From positions 62,001-126,000 of the forward strand of contig JAHVJD010000004.1 in NCBI GenBank assembly GCA_019801415.1: 64,000 nucleotides of DNA, written 5' to 3'. The notes beneath the pieces were generated by a model. It saw only the letters and a list, made by a program, of their open reading frames with translations, was not told the origin of the DNA and made no database searches. Position numbers and translations under genes: made by a program. The DNA comes from Nocardioides marinus (lineage in GTDB: Bacteria; Pseudomonadota; Alphaproteobacteria; Rhodobacterales; Rhodobacteraceae). Positions 17,865-28,409 of the stretch are shown piece after piece (position 1 is the first letter of the stretch; each line of letters begins with the position of its first letter).

Positions 17865-18896
17865 TCAGGCGCGGGCACTCTCGGGGATGGTTACGCCCAG
17901 ATCCTCAAGCGCGCGCCGGGCACCGTGGTGCAGGGGCATGTTGAGGTCCTGGACGGCGCCTTCGGGGGTGACGGCCTGCAGCCAAGGGGCGCTGTCGCGC
18001 ATCTCCTGCACGCCTGCGTAGAAAGCCTTTGTCATGTCGTGGACCATAGCTTCATCGGTAGTATCGCGTGTGATGATACTTACGGTGACGCGCAGCGTGT
18101 TCGTCGGTCCTTCGTTGAGCTGATTGTCGCCGTAGACACCAGCCGGGATCGTTGCCAAGCCAAAGCCTGGCCGCGAGACCAAGGCTTGTACTGCCTCGCT
18201 GTCCAGTTGATCCTGTGGTATGCCAAGGAAACGGATCGGGTTGGTGACGGCGATCTGGGTCAACACCGGGCTGGGGGCATTGGTCGGGTTGCAGTAGATG
18301 TCTAGGTTGCCGTCCTGAAAAGAGGCCGCTGCGGCATCCCAACCGAGTTTCACCACCTCATAATCGATGTCCGGTTCAAGTCCTGCGACGGCTTTGAACA
18401 GGCGGCGCATGGTAGCGTTGGCTGCGCCACCTGGAGGGCCGAGAAAGACGCGTTTGCCACGGGCACCTTCAAGCGAAGTGATGCCAGAGGAGTCATAGAC
18501 CGCAATGTGGTAGACACCCATCGGGAAGTTCAGAACCGTGCGCAGCTTCTTTGCTAGTGCGGGTGCCTGGTCCATCTTGGCGAACATGGCCTGCTGGTTC
18601 GACATCAGGGCATGAATCGCGGGCGAGGACATGCAAAAGGCGGTCTTTCCCATCGCCACTTCCAGCACATGGCGGGTGGCGGCCCCGGTTGCATTCACCT
18701 GAATCTCGTAGTCGGGCAGCTCCCGGTTGATGATGCTGGCAAAGGTGGTCATCACTAGGTTCGGACTGGTGCCCGGACCCAGTGTGGACATTCGCAACAA
18801 TTCCTTGGCCTGTGCCATTCGTGGAAGCAAGGGAACGGCTGCGGCGGCTGCGCCATGGGTCAGGACCGCGCGACGATCGAGGCGTAGGGGTTTCAT
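17865..18896 (-). CDS. TAXI-family TRAP transporter solute-binding protein
   Basis: A 343-residue periplasmic receptor of the TAXI class. The N-terminus has a signal peptide with a paired arginine (LDRRAVLTHG, possible Tat signal) and a hydrophobic stretch ending AQA. The mature part holds the family GPGTSPN and VFLGPPGGAAN stretches. The ATG at 18896 follows GAGGAG that overlaps the stop codon of the permease gene, indicating coupling. The ligand is unknown; the neighbouring sulfatase suggests a sulfated or phosphonated organic compound. Base composition is somewhat lower in GC than the flanking cco genes. Confidence 0.87.
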   Translation of the reverse strand: MKPLRLDRRAVLTHGAAAAAVPLLPRMAQAKELLRMSTLGPGTSPNLVMTTFASIINRELPDYEIQVNATGAATRHVLEVAMGKTAFCMSSPAIHALMSNQQAMFAKMDQAPALAKKLRTVLNFPMGVYHIAVYDSSGITSLEGARGKRVFLGPPGGAANATMRRLFKAVAGLEPDIDYEVVKLGWDAAAASFQDGNLDIYCNPTNAPSPVLTQIAVTNPIRFLGIPQDQLDSEAVQALVSRPGFGLATIPAGVYGDNQLNEGPTNTLRVTVSIITRDTTDEAMVHDMTKAFYAGVQEMRDSAPWLQAVTPEGAVQDLNMPLHHGARRALEDLGVTIPESARA

Positions 18897-18907
18897 GGTT
18901 GTGCTCC

Positions 18908-20794
18908 TCATGTTCGTGAAAGTTTTCTTGCAGACTGCCCCGGTCGGTCGAGGACAAGGGATGCACCGGCCAGTGCGACACAGAGCCAGGAAACCAGAGG
19001 GTTGAGAAAGATGAGGCCGCCTGCGAGGGCCAAGCCGACCGGCGTCATGTAGGTCTTGTTTCGGCGTGGGTAGCAGGCGCGCGAGATCACGATGACCGCC
19101 AGCAGCACGAAAAGGATTGCCTGTGCTGTCTCGGTGATCGGATATCCGGTGCCGAGCAGAAGGGCTGGCTGATAGACGAAGGCGAAAGGGATCACGAAAC
19201 CGGGCAGCGCTAGCCGGGAGGCCTCGAGGGCGGTGGCCATTGGCGGCGCCCCCGCGATAGGCGCGGCGGCAAAGGCAGCGAGCGCCACAGGGGGCGTGAT
19301 CGCCGACAGAACTCCGAAATACAGAACGAACATATGCGTGTGCACGATCGGCACCCCCAGCTTTTGCAGCGAAGGTCCCATGACCAGCACGATGATTAGA
19401 TAGGCTGGCACTGTGGGCATGCCCATGCCGAGCAAGAGGCAGGCTAGCGCCATGAGCAGCAAGGAGAGGATCAGCTGATCGCTTGCCAGATTGGAGAGGA
19501 GGGCGGCAAAGCGCAGCCCGACTCCAGTCAGGTTCAAGACGCCGATCACGATCCCGACGGCGCCGACGATCACGACAAGCTGGGCCGAGATCAGCCCTGC
19601 AGAGCGCACAAACTTGAGCCATGCCTGAAGGTCAAACACCAGGTCCGGTCGAACGGAAAAGCCGAGAACCGTTGCCAGAGCTACGCCGATGAAACCTGCA
19701 TAGGCCGGAGACGCACCGGCGACCATGGCGCAGACAATACCTGCAAGCGCGATGGCGAAAATGGCGATCTGGAGTAACTCTCGCCAAGTGAAACGAACCG
19801 TTGGTTGGGCTTCCTCCACCAGCTCCATATTGTCTGTCGCACGCGAAATTGCGACGAACAGGCCGCAGTAGTAGATCACGGCCGGAACCGCGGCGGCCGC
19901 ACAGATCGTCAAGTAGGGAACACTCGTCACGTCCGCCATGATGAAGGCGACGGCGCCCATGATCGGCGGTGTGATCTGTCCGCCACTTGAGGCTGCGGAC
20001 TCGACGGCCCCGGCGAAACGCGCGGAGAACCCGCGCTTCTTGATCAGTGGGATCGTGATGACCCCGGTTCCCACCACATTCGCAACGGCGGAGCCGGATA
20101 TGGTGCCAAATAGACCGCTTGCCACCGTTGCGGCGGCTGCTGGTCCGGACTTCAGCCGTCCGGTTGCCGCCACAGCCATGCGCACCAGAACGCGATCTAT
20201 GGACAAAAGCTCTAGCAAGGCGCCGAAAAGAATGAAGATCAGGATTGTCGAGACCACGGTTGCCATGGGACGACCAAAAACGCCGTCAAAGGAGAACCAC
20301 AGAACTGTCATCAACTCATCTGCTGAAATCCCGGCGTGGCGCAGAAACCCCGGTGTCATATGGCCAAAGGCCCCGTAGGCCAGTACGATCGCCGCCACCA
20401 GGGCCATCACAAGACCGACGGACCGCCGGGTCAGCTCGATGACGGCGAGCAGCCCCAGCAGGCCAAACCAGATGTCGGTGGTGCTGAGGAAGTATAGCCC
20501 AGTCTCAATCTCGTCGGCGGCGCGGAAATACTGGTAGACGGCCAGAAACAGCGCCGCAGCCGTCAAGAACATAGGAAGGCCGGTGCGCAGGGATAGGCGG
20601 GTATCGCTGAGATCGCGTGTGCGGCCTAGACTGGACAGGACGACCAGCAGCCCGCTGATCAGCAGCATGCCCACACGCAGATAGGAATCCGAGAACACCC
20701 CAAAGAGTGACACGTAGAGAACGGTGGCAACCACGATGAGCGACAAAAGCGTGACCAGATGATCCGCGACTGGGATTCTCTTGAAAACCGACAT
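18908..20794 (-). CDS. TRAP transporter fused 4TM/12TM permease (TAXI type)
   Basis: A 628-residue inner-membrane protein in which the small (DctQ-like) and large (DctM-like) TRAP subunits are fused, as usual for TAXI systems. The first third carries about four helices; the rest carries the DctM-type repeats with GTISGSAVANVVGTG and GGQITPPIMGAVAF, and a later repeat GMGMPTVPAYLI. The ATG at 20794 has an excellent GGGGAGGAG ribosome site; the frame continues upstream with no such site. It is the first gene of the operon that also contains the solute receptor and the sulfatase. Confidence 0.9.
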   Translation of the reverse strand: MSVFKRIPVADHLVTLLSLIVVATVLYVSLFGVFSDSYLRVGMLLISGLLVVLSSLGRTRDLSDTRLSLRTGLPMFLTAAALFLAVYQYFRAADEIETGLYFLSTTDIWFGLLGLLAVIELTRRSVGLVMALVAAIVLAYGAFGHMTPGFLRHAGISADELMTVLWFSFDGVFGRPMATVVSTILIFILFGALLELLSIDRVLVRMAVAATGRLKSGPAAAATVASGLFGTISGSAVANVVGTGVITIPLIKKRGFSARFAGAVESAASSGGQITPPIMGAVAFIMADVTSVPYLTICAAAAVPAVIYYCGLFVAISRATDNMELVEEAQPTVRFTWRELLQIAIFAIALAGIVCAMVAGASPAYAGFIGVALATVLGFSVRPDLVFDLQAWLKFVRSAGLISAQLVVIVGAVGIVIGVLNLTGVGLRFAALLSNLASDQLILSLLLMALACLLLGMGMPTVPAYLIIVLVMGPSLQKLGVPIVHTHMFVLYFGVLSAITPPVALAAFAAAPIAGAPPMATALEASRLALPGFVIPFAFVYQPALLLGTGYPITETAQAILFVLLAVIVISRACYPRRNKTYMTPVGLALAGGLIFLNPLVSWLCVALAGASLVLDRPGQSARKLSRT

Positions 20795-20879
20795 TAACTC
20801 CTCCCCTGGCACACGGCGTGCCCGATCGGTGTTCCGACACTGGGGGCAGCGCCGACGTTGCGCCTCGGTGAAAAGGTAT

Positions 20880-20891
20880 TGAACAGGTTCA
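20880..20891 (+). promoter_or_regulatory. Palindrome TGAAC-AG-GTTCA between TRAP operon and IclR gene
   Basis: Perfect 5-bp arms separated by two bases lie in the 135-bp divergent region. It is a candidate operator for the adjacent IclR regulator or a promoter element of the TRAP operon. Confidence 0.4.
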
Positions 20892-20907
20892 CTGTTGTCG
20901 AATAGGT

Positions 20908-20924
20908 GTTTCACCAGGTGGAAC
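20908..20924 (+). promoter_or_regulatory. Candidate IclR operator GTTTCACC-A-GGTGGAAC
   Basis: The eight-base arms match at seven positions around a single central base. The site ends 5 nt before the IclR ATG and overlaps its ribosome site, as expected for autorepression. IclR-type operators are commonly palindromes with GGAA/TTCC-like arms. Confidence 0.45.
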
Positions 20925-20929
20925 GTAGC

Positions 20930-21712
20930 ATGATGAAACTGAACCGCTCGATTGACAGGGGGCTGACCGTGCTGGAGACGGTCCAGCGCTGCGGCACTTG
21001 CTCTCTGGCAGAGCTGGCCGACCGCACCTCATTACCCAAGGCAACCCTGCTGAGGATCTGCGCCACGCTGGAGGCGCGCCGCTGGCTGGCCCGCCGCAGC
21101 AGTGACGGCAGATACCAGGTTGGCTCGGCCTTCCCGCAGGAAGAGCGGGCCGAGGGATACGCGGATTTGATGGTGGCTGTCGGCAAGGAAGAAGTGCTGG
21201 CGGTCAGTCGGGACACCGGGCTGGCCGTCGATCTGGCCGTGGCCGTTGGTGGCGGCAGGATCGAGATCGTCGACACCTCCCGGAACTTCAATGTGCATGG
21301 GGTGCACCCCGACACGGTGGGCTATCGCCCGTCGCCGGTTCTCTCTGCTCTGGGCACGGCCTATCTGTCCGCGCTGTCAGGGGAGGACCGGGTGGTTGCC
21401 CTGCGGGAGCTGTTCGGGCGTTTGCCCCGCGAGGACGCGGAGGCCTTTCCCCGCCTTGCGCAAATCCTTGGCCAGATTGCCGAGCGGGGCTATGCAGTGC
21501 GCCCATCCGGATATTGGGGGCGCGCAGTCGATTACGGCGCGCTGCCGGCTGCAATCGCGGTGCCGGTCATTGCCGGGGCCACGGCCATTGGGGCGATGAA
21601 CCTGGTGTGGAATGCCAGTGACTACAGCGTCGAGGAGGTGGCAGACAAACACCTGGCCCGGCTGAAACTGGCCGCGCAACGGATCGGCGCGGCCTTTGCG
21701 AGCGCTGGGTAA
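20930..21712 (+). CDS. IclR-family transcriptional regulator
   Basis: A 260-residue regulator with an N-terminal winged helix (about residues 5-65, SLAELADRTSLPKATLLRIC) and a C-terminal IclR effector domain (about 80-255). It is divergent from the TAXI-TRAP/sulfatase operon, which it most likely controls. Two adjacent ATG codons are possible starts; the first is used. The region between the two transcription units holds two palindromes. Confidence 0.88.
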   Translation: MMKLNRSIDRGLTVLETVQRCGTCSLAELADRTSLPKATLLRICATLEARRWLARRSSDGRYQVGSAFPQEERAEGYADLMVAVGKEEVLAVSRDTGLAVDLAVAVGGGRIEIVDTSRNFNVHGVHPDTVGYRPSPVLSALGTAYLSALSGEDRVVALRELFGRLPREDAEAFPRLAQILGQIAERGYAVRPSGYWGRAVDYGALPAAIAVPVIAGATAIGAMNLVWNASDYSVEEVADKHLARLKLAAQRIGAAFASAG

Positions 21713-21755
21713 GGTTTGCACTGCAGGGGAATGCGAGTGCCCGCTGATCTGACGG

Positions 21756-22370
21756 CTAGTACAGCCCGGCCTCGCGTGCGGCCAGCGCCGCCTGCGTGCG
21801 GTTGGTGACCTCCAGCTTTCGGTAAAGCGTTTTCATGTGCAGCTTCACCGTGGGTTCGGAAATCTCCAGATCCCGGGCAATTTCCTTGTTGGACTTGCCC
21901 TCGGTCAGGCCTTTCAGAACCTGACGCTCTCGGGGGGAGAGCTTTTCCGCCAGAGGATGGGTTTCCTCGGTTTCCGTCGCGGTCATGAAATCGATGGGGG
22001 CATATTGCTCTCCCATAGCCATGAACTTGACCGCGTTGATCATCGATTTCGCCGACAGGGTCTTGGGGACGAATCCTGCCGCCCCGGCCTCCAGCGCCTG
22101 CTCGGCGATCTGGCGGGTTGCGGTGCCGGACATCAGGGCGACCCGCTGCCCATCCTTCAGCTCCATGGCCCGCTTCAACCCGTTAAGCCCGTCCATGCCG
22201 GGCATGTTGAGGTCCAGAAGCACAAGGTCGAAAGGGTCCTCGGTCTCGATCAGTTTGCAGGCCTGGTCCAGATCCGCAGCGGTTCTGGTGGTGATGGAGC
22301 CCTGGCCTTCAAGGAACAGGACAAGTGTATCGCGCAACAGGTCGTGATCGTCGGCAATCAGTACTCTCAT
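21756..22370 (-). CDS. LuxR/NarL-type response regulator
   Basis: A 204-residue two-component regulator. The receiver domain (about 1-118) has acidic residues DD at 7-8, phospho-acceptor D53 in LLDLNMPGMDG and K103 in VPKTLS. The C-terminal LuxR helix-turn-helix (about 140-204) contains LSPRERQVLKGLTEGKSNKE. It is divergent from the small exported protein and the hybrid histidine kinase starting at 22.6 kb, the obvious partners. The 237-bp divergent region carries two palindromes that are candidate binding sites. Confidence 0.9.
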   Translation of the reverse strand: MRVLIADDHDLLRDTLVLFLEGQGSITTRTAADLDQACKLIETEDPFDLVLLDLNMPGMDGLNGLKRAMELKDGQRVALMSGTATRQIAEQALEAGAAGFVPKTLSAKSMINAVKFMAMGEQYAPIDFMTATETEETHPLAEKLSPRERQVLKGLTEGKSNKEIARDLEISEPTVKLHMKTLYRKLEVTNRTQAALAAREAGLY

Positions 22371-22522
22371 CTCAGGCTCCTTGCTCTCGCCCTATAAGAC
22401 GTAACCTGTGTTTGCGGCGCTTGCACGGCAAAATTGGCACGTATTCGTCACAGCTTGGCGGGAAATCGGCGGCACGGCAAGCGGGGTATCGGACAGCGGG
22501 GCGCGGCTGTGCCTATTCGAAA

Positions 22523-22538
22523 GGATAGGGGGGTATCC
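22523..22538 (+). promoter_or_regulatory. Palindrome GGATA-G6-TATCC
   Basis: Perfect 5-bp arms flank a run of six G. It lies 70 bp before the exported-protein gene, in the region shared with the divergent response regulator. It is a candidate regulator site or part of the -35 region. Confidence 0.3.
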
Positions 22539-22562
22539 GTCTAACCTTTTGGCCCTGTACTA

Positions 22563-22581
22563 CCCACGTGCGATACGTGGG
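22563..22581 (+). promoter_or_regulatory. Palindrome CCCACGT-N5-ACGTGGG, candidate LuxR-type operator
   Basis: Perfect 7-bp arms are separated by 5 nt, with an extra matching CTGT/ACAG pair further out. It lies 27 nt before the ATG of the exported protein. Length and symmetry fit a dimeric NarL/LuxR response regulator, and the likely owner is the divergent gene at 21756. A role as an mRNA 5' hairpin is the alternative. Confidence 0.45.
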
Positions 22582-22607
22582 ACAGCTCAACCAAGGAAGG
22601 TCATGAC

Positions 22608-23114
22608 ATGCTTCGCCGCGCGCTCCAGACGATTGCCATTTCCATGTTGGCCATGCTGCCCCTTGCGGCCGCCAGCCAGGCAGACCCCGCCGGGGAAGTG
22701 CTGTTGACCGTAACCGGTCCGATGGCAGGCCAGGCGGAGGCCGAGGCGGTGCAGTTTGACCTTGAGATGCTGCAAGAGCTGGGCACCGTAGAATTCGAAA
22801 CCTCCACCATCTGGACGCAGGGGGTGCAGACATTCGAGGGGGTGCCGCTGAGTGCGTTGGTCGAGAGCCTGGGGATGTCCGGCACCACGCTGAGAGCGAC
22901 CGCGATCAACGACTATGCGGTCGATATTCCGATCAGCGATGCAGTCGAGGACGGGCCGATCATCGCGTACAAGCTCAACGGTGAGGAAATGTCAGTGCGC
23001 GACAAGGGGCCGCTGTGGATTGTTTACCCTTACGACAGCAAAAAGGAATATCAATCAGAAGTGGTCTATTCCCGCAGCATCTGGCAGCTGGACCGGATCG
23101 AGGTGATCGAATAG
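22608..23114 (+). CDS. Exported molybdopterin-oxidoreductase-fold protein without cysteine
   Basis: A 168-residue protein with a clear signal peptide (about 1-25, cleaved near AASQA). The mature part resembles the oxidoreductase molybdopterin-binding (SUOX) fold: it has TFEGVPLSALVESLGM and the late KGPLWIVYPYD stretch seen in YedY-like proteins. It contains no cysteine at all, so the cysteine that normally ligates the molybdenum cofactor is missing. Catalysis of the usual kind is therefore unlikely, and a ligand-binding or sensory role is inferred. It is followed 58 nt later by a hybrid histidine kinase with a periplasmic domain. Confidence 0.7.
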   Translation: MLRRALQTIAISMLAMLPLAAASQADPAGEVLLTVTGPMAGQAEAEAVQFDLEMLQELGTVEFETSTIWTQGVQTFEGVPLSALVESLGMSGTTLRATAINDYAVDIPISDAVEDGPIIAYKLNGEEMSVRDKGPLWIVYPYDSKKEYQSEVVYSRSIWQLDRIEVIE

Positions 23115-23172
23115 CGACACGCGGGGGTGCGGCATCGGTGCCCCTGGCTGCCTGCACTTGAGGAAGATGGCG

Positions 23173-25695
<2,523 letters not shown>

Positions 25696-25789
25696 CGCAG
25701 CTGGTCAGTGATTGGAGCGTCTGACGTCGCCCGACATGCCGGATGGTTTGAGGGCCGGGCCTGTTTCCGGGGTGCGTTTGCCGGGCGGC

Positions 25790-26653
25790 TCAGTCGAGAA
25801 ACAGCCCGAAATAGTCCTGCGCCTCGGACAGTTTGCGCACGCGTTGCCCGGCCGCTTCGCCCAGTTCCGTGCTGACATCCTGTAGCAGCAGGTTCAGCCC
25901 TGTGGTGATGCCCTGGGGCATGGCCAGAAAGAAATGAGTCTCGGCGGGATAGCGCAGCACATAGGGGGTGATGCCGCTGGCCCAATCGCAGAATTCATCT
26001 GCGAGGATCACGACCTCGATGCCGCGCTCCTTGGCCAGCTGCGCAAGCTGCGGACCATGGGCACCGTAGCGGTAGATGTCCATGATGATGAGAACAACCC
26101 GTTCGCCCGGTTCTGGCAGAAGCCCGGCATAGACGCCGTCGATGCCATCCACGATGTGAACCCGGTCGCGCAGGTACGACAGGCGGCGACAGAACCCGTC
26201 GGCCAGATAGTACATGGTCTGAAAACCCGTCACATGCACCGCGTCGCAGGTGCCGACGAGTGCCACGATCTCCTGCCAAAGAGGCGTGCTTCTGAACTTG
26301 AAGGCCGCCTCGATCGAGGCGCGGCCCAGTTCGATGTAGCGGGCATCATCCGAGGTCTGACGCTGTGAAAAACTGTCCTGGAAACGTTGGTCGACGCGGT
26401 CATTCCCGGGGCCATAGCTGCTGCGGATCGCCTTGCTGCGTGCATCCGCGGTGTCGTCGAAACCGAGCTTTCGGAAGAAGCGGGTCAGCGTCATGGGGCT
26501 GAGGTCCAGCTTTTTCGCGATATCGGCGTTCTTTTCCACGATCACCGCATCGGGCCGGGCCAGAAAGTAGGCCGCGATGCGCCGTTCCTTTTGGGTCAGC
26601 TTTGATTCCGCAGCAGCGATAGCGGCGGCCAAGAGGTCTCGGTCTTGCGGCAT
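25790..26653 (-). CDS. RpiR/MurR-family transcriptional regulator
   Basis: A 287-residue regulator with an N-terminal HTH_6 domain (about 1-78, ending DLSPMTLTRFFRKLGFD) and a C-terminal SIS sugar-isomerase-like domain (about 125-265). SIS domains usually bind phosphosugars or amino sugars; MurR responds to N-acetylmuramic acid 6-phosphate. It is divergent from the DctPQM TRAP operon and presumably controls it. The intervening 263 bp include an AT-rich stretch with a strong palindrome. Confidence 0.88.
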   Translation of the reverse strand: MPQDRDLLAAAIAAAESKLTQKERRIAAYFLARPDAVIVEKNADIAKKLDLSPMTLTRFFRKLGFDDTADARSKAIRSSYGPGNDRVDQRFQDSFSQRQTSDDARYIELGRASIEAAFKFRSTPLWQEIVALVGTCDAVHVTGFQTMYYLADGFCRRLSYLRDRVHIVDGIDGVYAGLLPEPGERVVLIIMDIYRYGAHGPQLAQLAKERGIEVVILADEFCDWASGITPYVLRYPAETHFFLAMPQGITTGLNLLLQDVSTELGEAAGQRVRKLSEAQDYFGLFLD

Positions 26654-26727
26654 TTTACGCTCCCATCTCTGCTGTCATACGCGGCGCAGTTCCTAATTAT
26701 TGAACACAATCAAAATAGTTATGCAAA

Positions 26728-26751
26728 ATGTTAGTCCAAAATCTATAACAT
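26728..26751 (+). promoter_or_regulatory. Palindrome ATGTTA-N12-TAACAT, candidate RpiR operator
   Basis: Perfect 6-bp arms with 12 nt between them lie in an unusually AT-rich patch (about 26690-26780). A related direct repeat, GCAAAATGTTA (26723-26733) and GCAAATGTTTA (26753-26763), overlaps it. It is placed between the divergent RpiR gene and the TRAP operon. Confidence 0.5.
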
Positions 26752-26916
26752 CGCAAATGTTTACTTGATAACAAAATCGGCTTTCGCTATCAGATTCGCC
26801 AGTGTGCTGCGGCGTCTCGTCTGACCCAAGGGTTTCTCGCGGGGGACCTGGTCTGCGCGATTTTTCCGCCGTGGCCTGCACCAAGAAAACGCTTATTCAA
26901 CGGGAAGGATCGCTTC

Positions 26917-27924
26917 ATGAAAAACAAGATTTTGGCCGCCGCCGCGCTGCTGATGTCCACTGCCCTGGCCGTGCAGGCAGAGCCGATCAAGCTGGGCTAC
27001 AACGGTGCTCCGGACGCAAAGAAGAACGCGGTGCATTACTTCGCGGAAACGCTGGAAGCGATCGTCGAGGAAAAGACCGACATCGAGATCGAGCTTTATC
27101 CAAATTCGCAGCTGGGCAGCGAACAGGAGCGGATGGAAAATACCCTGGCGACACCATCGCTGAACGTGGCGAGCTTTGCCGGTCTGTCGCCGGTGGTGCC
27201 GGAGAGCTTTGTCTCCAACACGCCCTTCATGTTTACCTCGCCCGAGGAAGCGCGCCGTTTCTTTGACGAAGGCAAATACTGGTCCATGGTCGAGGATGCC
27301 TTCCGCGAGCGCACCGGCGGCTCGGAAATTCTCGCCGTGGTCGAAGAGGGCGGTTTCCTGGCCTTCACCAGCACCGACAAGCCGATCCATTCGCCTGCGG
27401 ATTTCGAGGGCATGAAGTTCCGCGCGATGGATCCCTCGCAGGTGGCCCTGTACGAGGCGATGGGCGCGTCCGGCACCCCGATCCCGTGGACCGAGGTCTA
27501 TTCCGCGCTGCAGACCGGCGTGGTCGAAGGCCAGATGAACCCGCCGCTGTACATCATCCTCGGCTCGCTGAACGAGGTGCAGAAATACATGACGCGGGCA
27601 AACGTGCAGTATTCCATGCAGTTCCTGGTAGCCAACGGCGAATGGCTGGCCTCGCTGTCCGACGAGGACCGCAAGGTGCTGGAAGAGGCCGTGGCCGAAG
27701 CCAACGCCAAGACCCGCGAGAAGGTTCAGTCCTCGGTTGAGGAGCGCGTGACCTGGCTGGCGGAGAATGGCATGGAGGTCATCACCCCGACCGCCGAGCA
27801 GATGGCCGAATTCCAGAAGATCGGCCAGCCGAGCTTCATCGAATGGCTGGGCACCCAGAGCATCGACCAGAGCTTCATTGACGCGGCCTTTGCCGATCTG
27901 GGCAAGTCCGATCTGCTCAAGTAA
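26917..27924 (+). CDS. TRAP transporter solute-binding protein, DctP family
   Basis: A 335-residue periplasmic receptor with a signal peptide (about 1-21, cleaved after AVQA). The family core is present, including the ligand-clamping arginine region GMKFRAMDPSQ near residue 169 and the IPWTEVYSALQTGVVEGQ helix. DctP receptors bind carboxylate-bearing compounds through that arginine. The stop codon overlaps the next start (TAATG). The ligand may be a peptidoglycan-derived peptide or acidic amino sugar given the RpiR regulator and D,D-dipeptidase alongside; that is inference. Confidence 0.92.
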   Translation: MKNKILAAAALLMSTALAVQAEPIKLGYNGAPDAKKNAVHYFAETLEAIVEEKTDIEIELYPNSQLGSEQERMENTLATPSLNVASFAGLSPVVPESFVSNTPFMFTSPEEARRFFDEGKYWSMVEDAFRERTGGSEILAVVEEGGFLAFTSTDKPIHSPADFEGMKFRAMDPSQVALYEAMGASGTPIPWTEVYSALQTGVVEGQMNPPLYIILGSLNEVQKYMTRANVQYSMQFLVANGEWLASLSDEDRKVLEEAVAEANAKTREKVQSSVEERVTWLAENGMEVITPTAEQMAEFQKIGQPSFIEWLGTQSIDQSFIDAAFADLGKSDLLK

Positions 27925-28409
27925 TGCTTGCGCTTGTGCAAAAATGGCTGGCACGTCTCACCATGGGCGTGTCGGCTTTGCTGATCGCCTGGGTGGCGTT
28001 GTTCATCCTCTACGGGGTGGGCGCGCGCTACATCTTGGGTTCGTCGCCGATCTGGTTTGATGAGCTGGCCCGCTACAGCATCATCGCGGCGGCGATGATC
28101 GGGGTTGGCGCGGTCTGGGTCGAAGGCGCCCATATGCGGGTGTCCGTGGTCGAGGACCGTGCGCCCGCGGCGCTGCGCCGGGCCATCATCCTGTACCAGT
28201 GGCTGTTGACGCTGGGCCTGACCGGGGCGATGGCCTGGTTTTCCTATGAATATGTGGGCAAGGTCGGGTTCTTCAAAACCCAAGGCCTGCAAATCTCGCG
28301 CTCGGTGCCGGTGGCCATCCTGCCGGTGGGCTTCGGCCTCTTGTTCCTGATGGTGCTGCTGCACGGCCCCAGGGCGCTGCGCGCACAGACGGTCGAGGAC
28401 GACGAATGA
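27924..28409 (+). CDS. TRAP transporter small permease, DctQ family
   Basis: A 161-residue membrane protein with four helices and the DctQ signature WFDELARYSIIAAAMIGVGAVW. It pairs with the large permease to form the TRAP membrane unit. Its ATG overlaps the receptor stop by one base, and its end overlaps the DctM start by 4 nt (ATGA). Confidence 0.92.
   Translation: MLALVQKWLARLTMGVSALLIAWVALFILYGVGARYILGSSPIWFDELARYSIIAAAMIGVGAVWVEGAHMRVSVVEDRAPAALRRAIILYQWLLTLGLTGAMAWFSYEYVGKVGFFKTQGLQISRSVPVAILPVGFGLLFLMVLLHGPRALRAQTVEDDE

Noticed and set aside
26802-27266. A 154-codon plus-strand frame starting before dctP
   Set aside because: It is out of frame with the DctP receptor and begins in its promoter region. 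The product is not protein-like.
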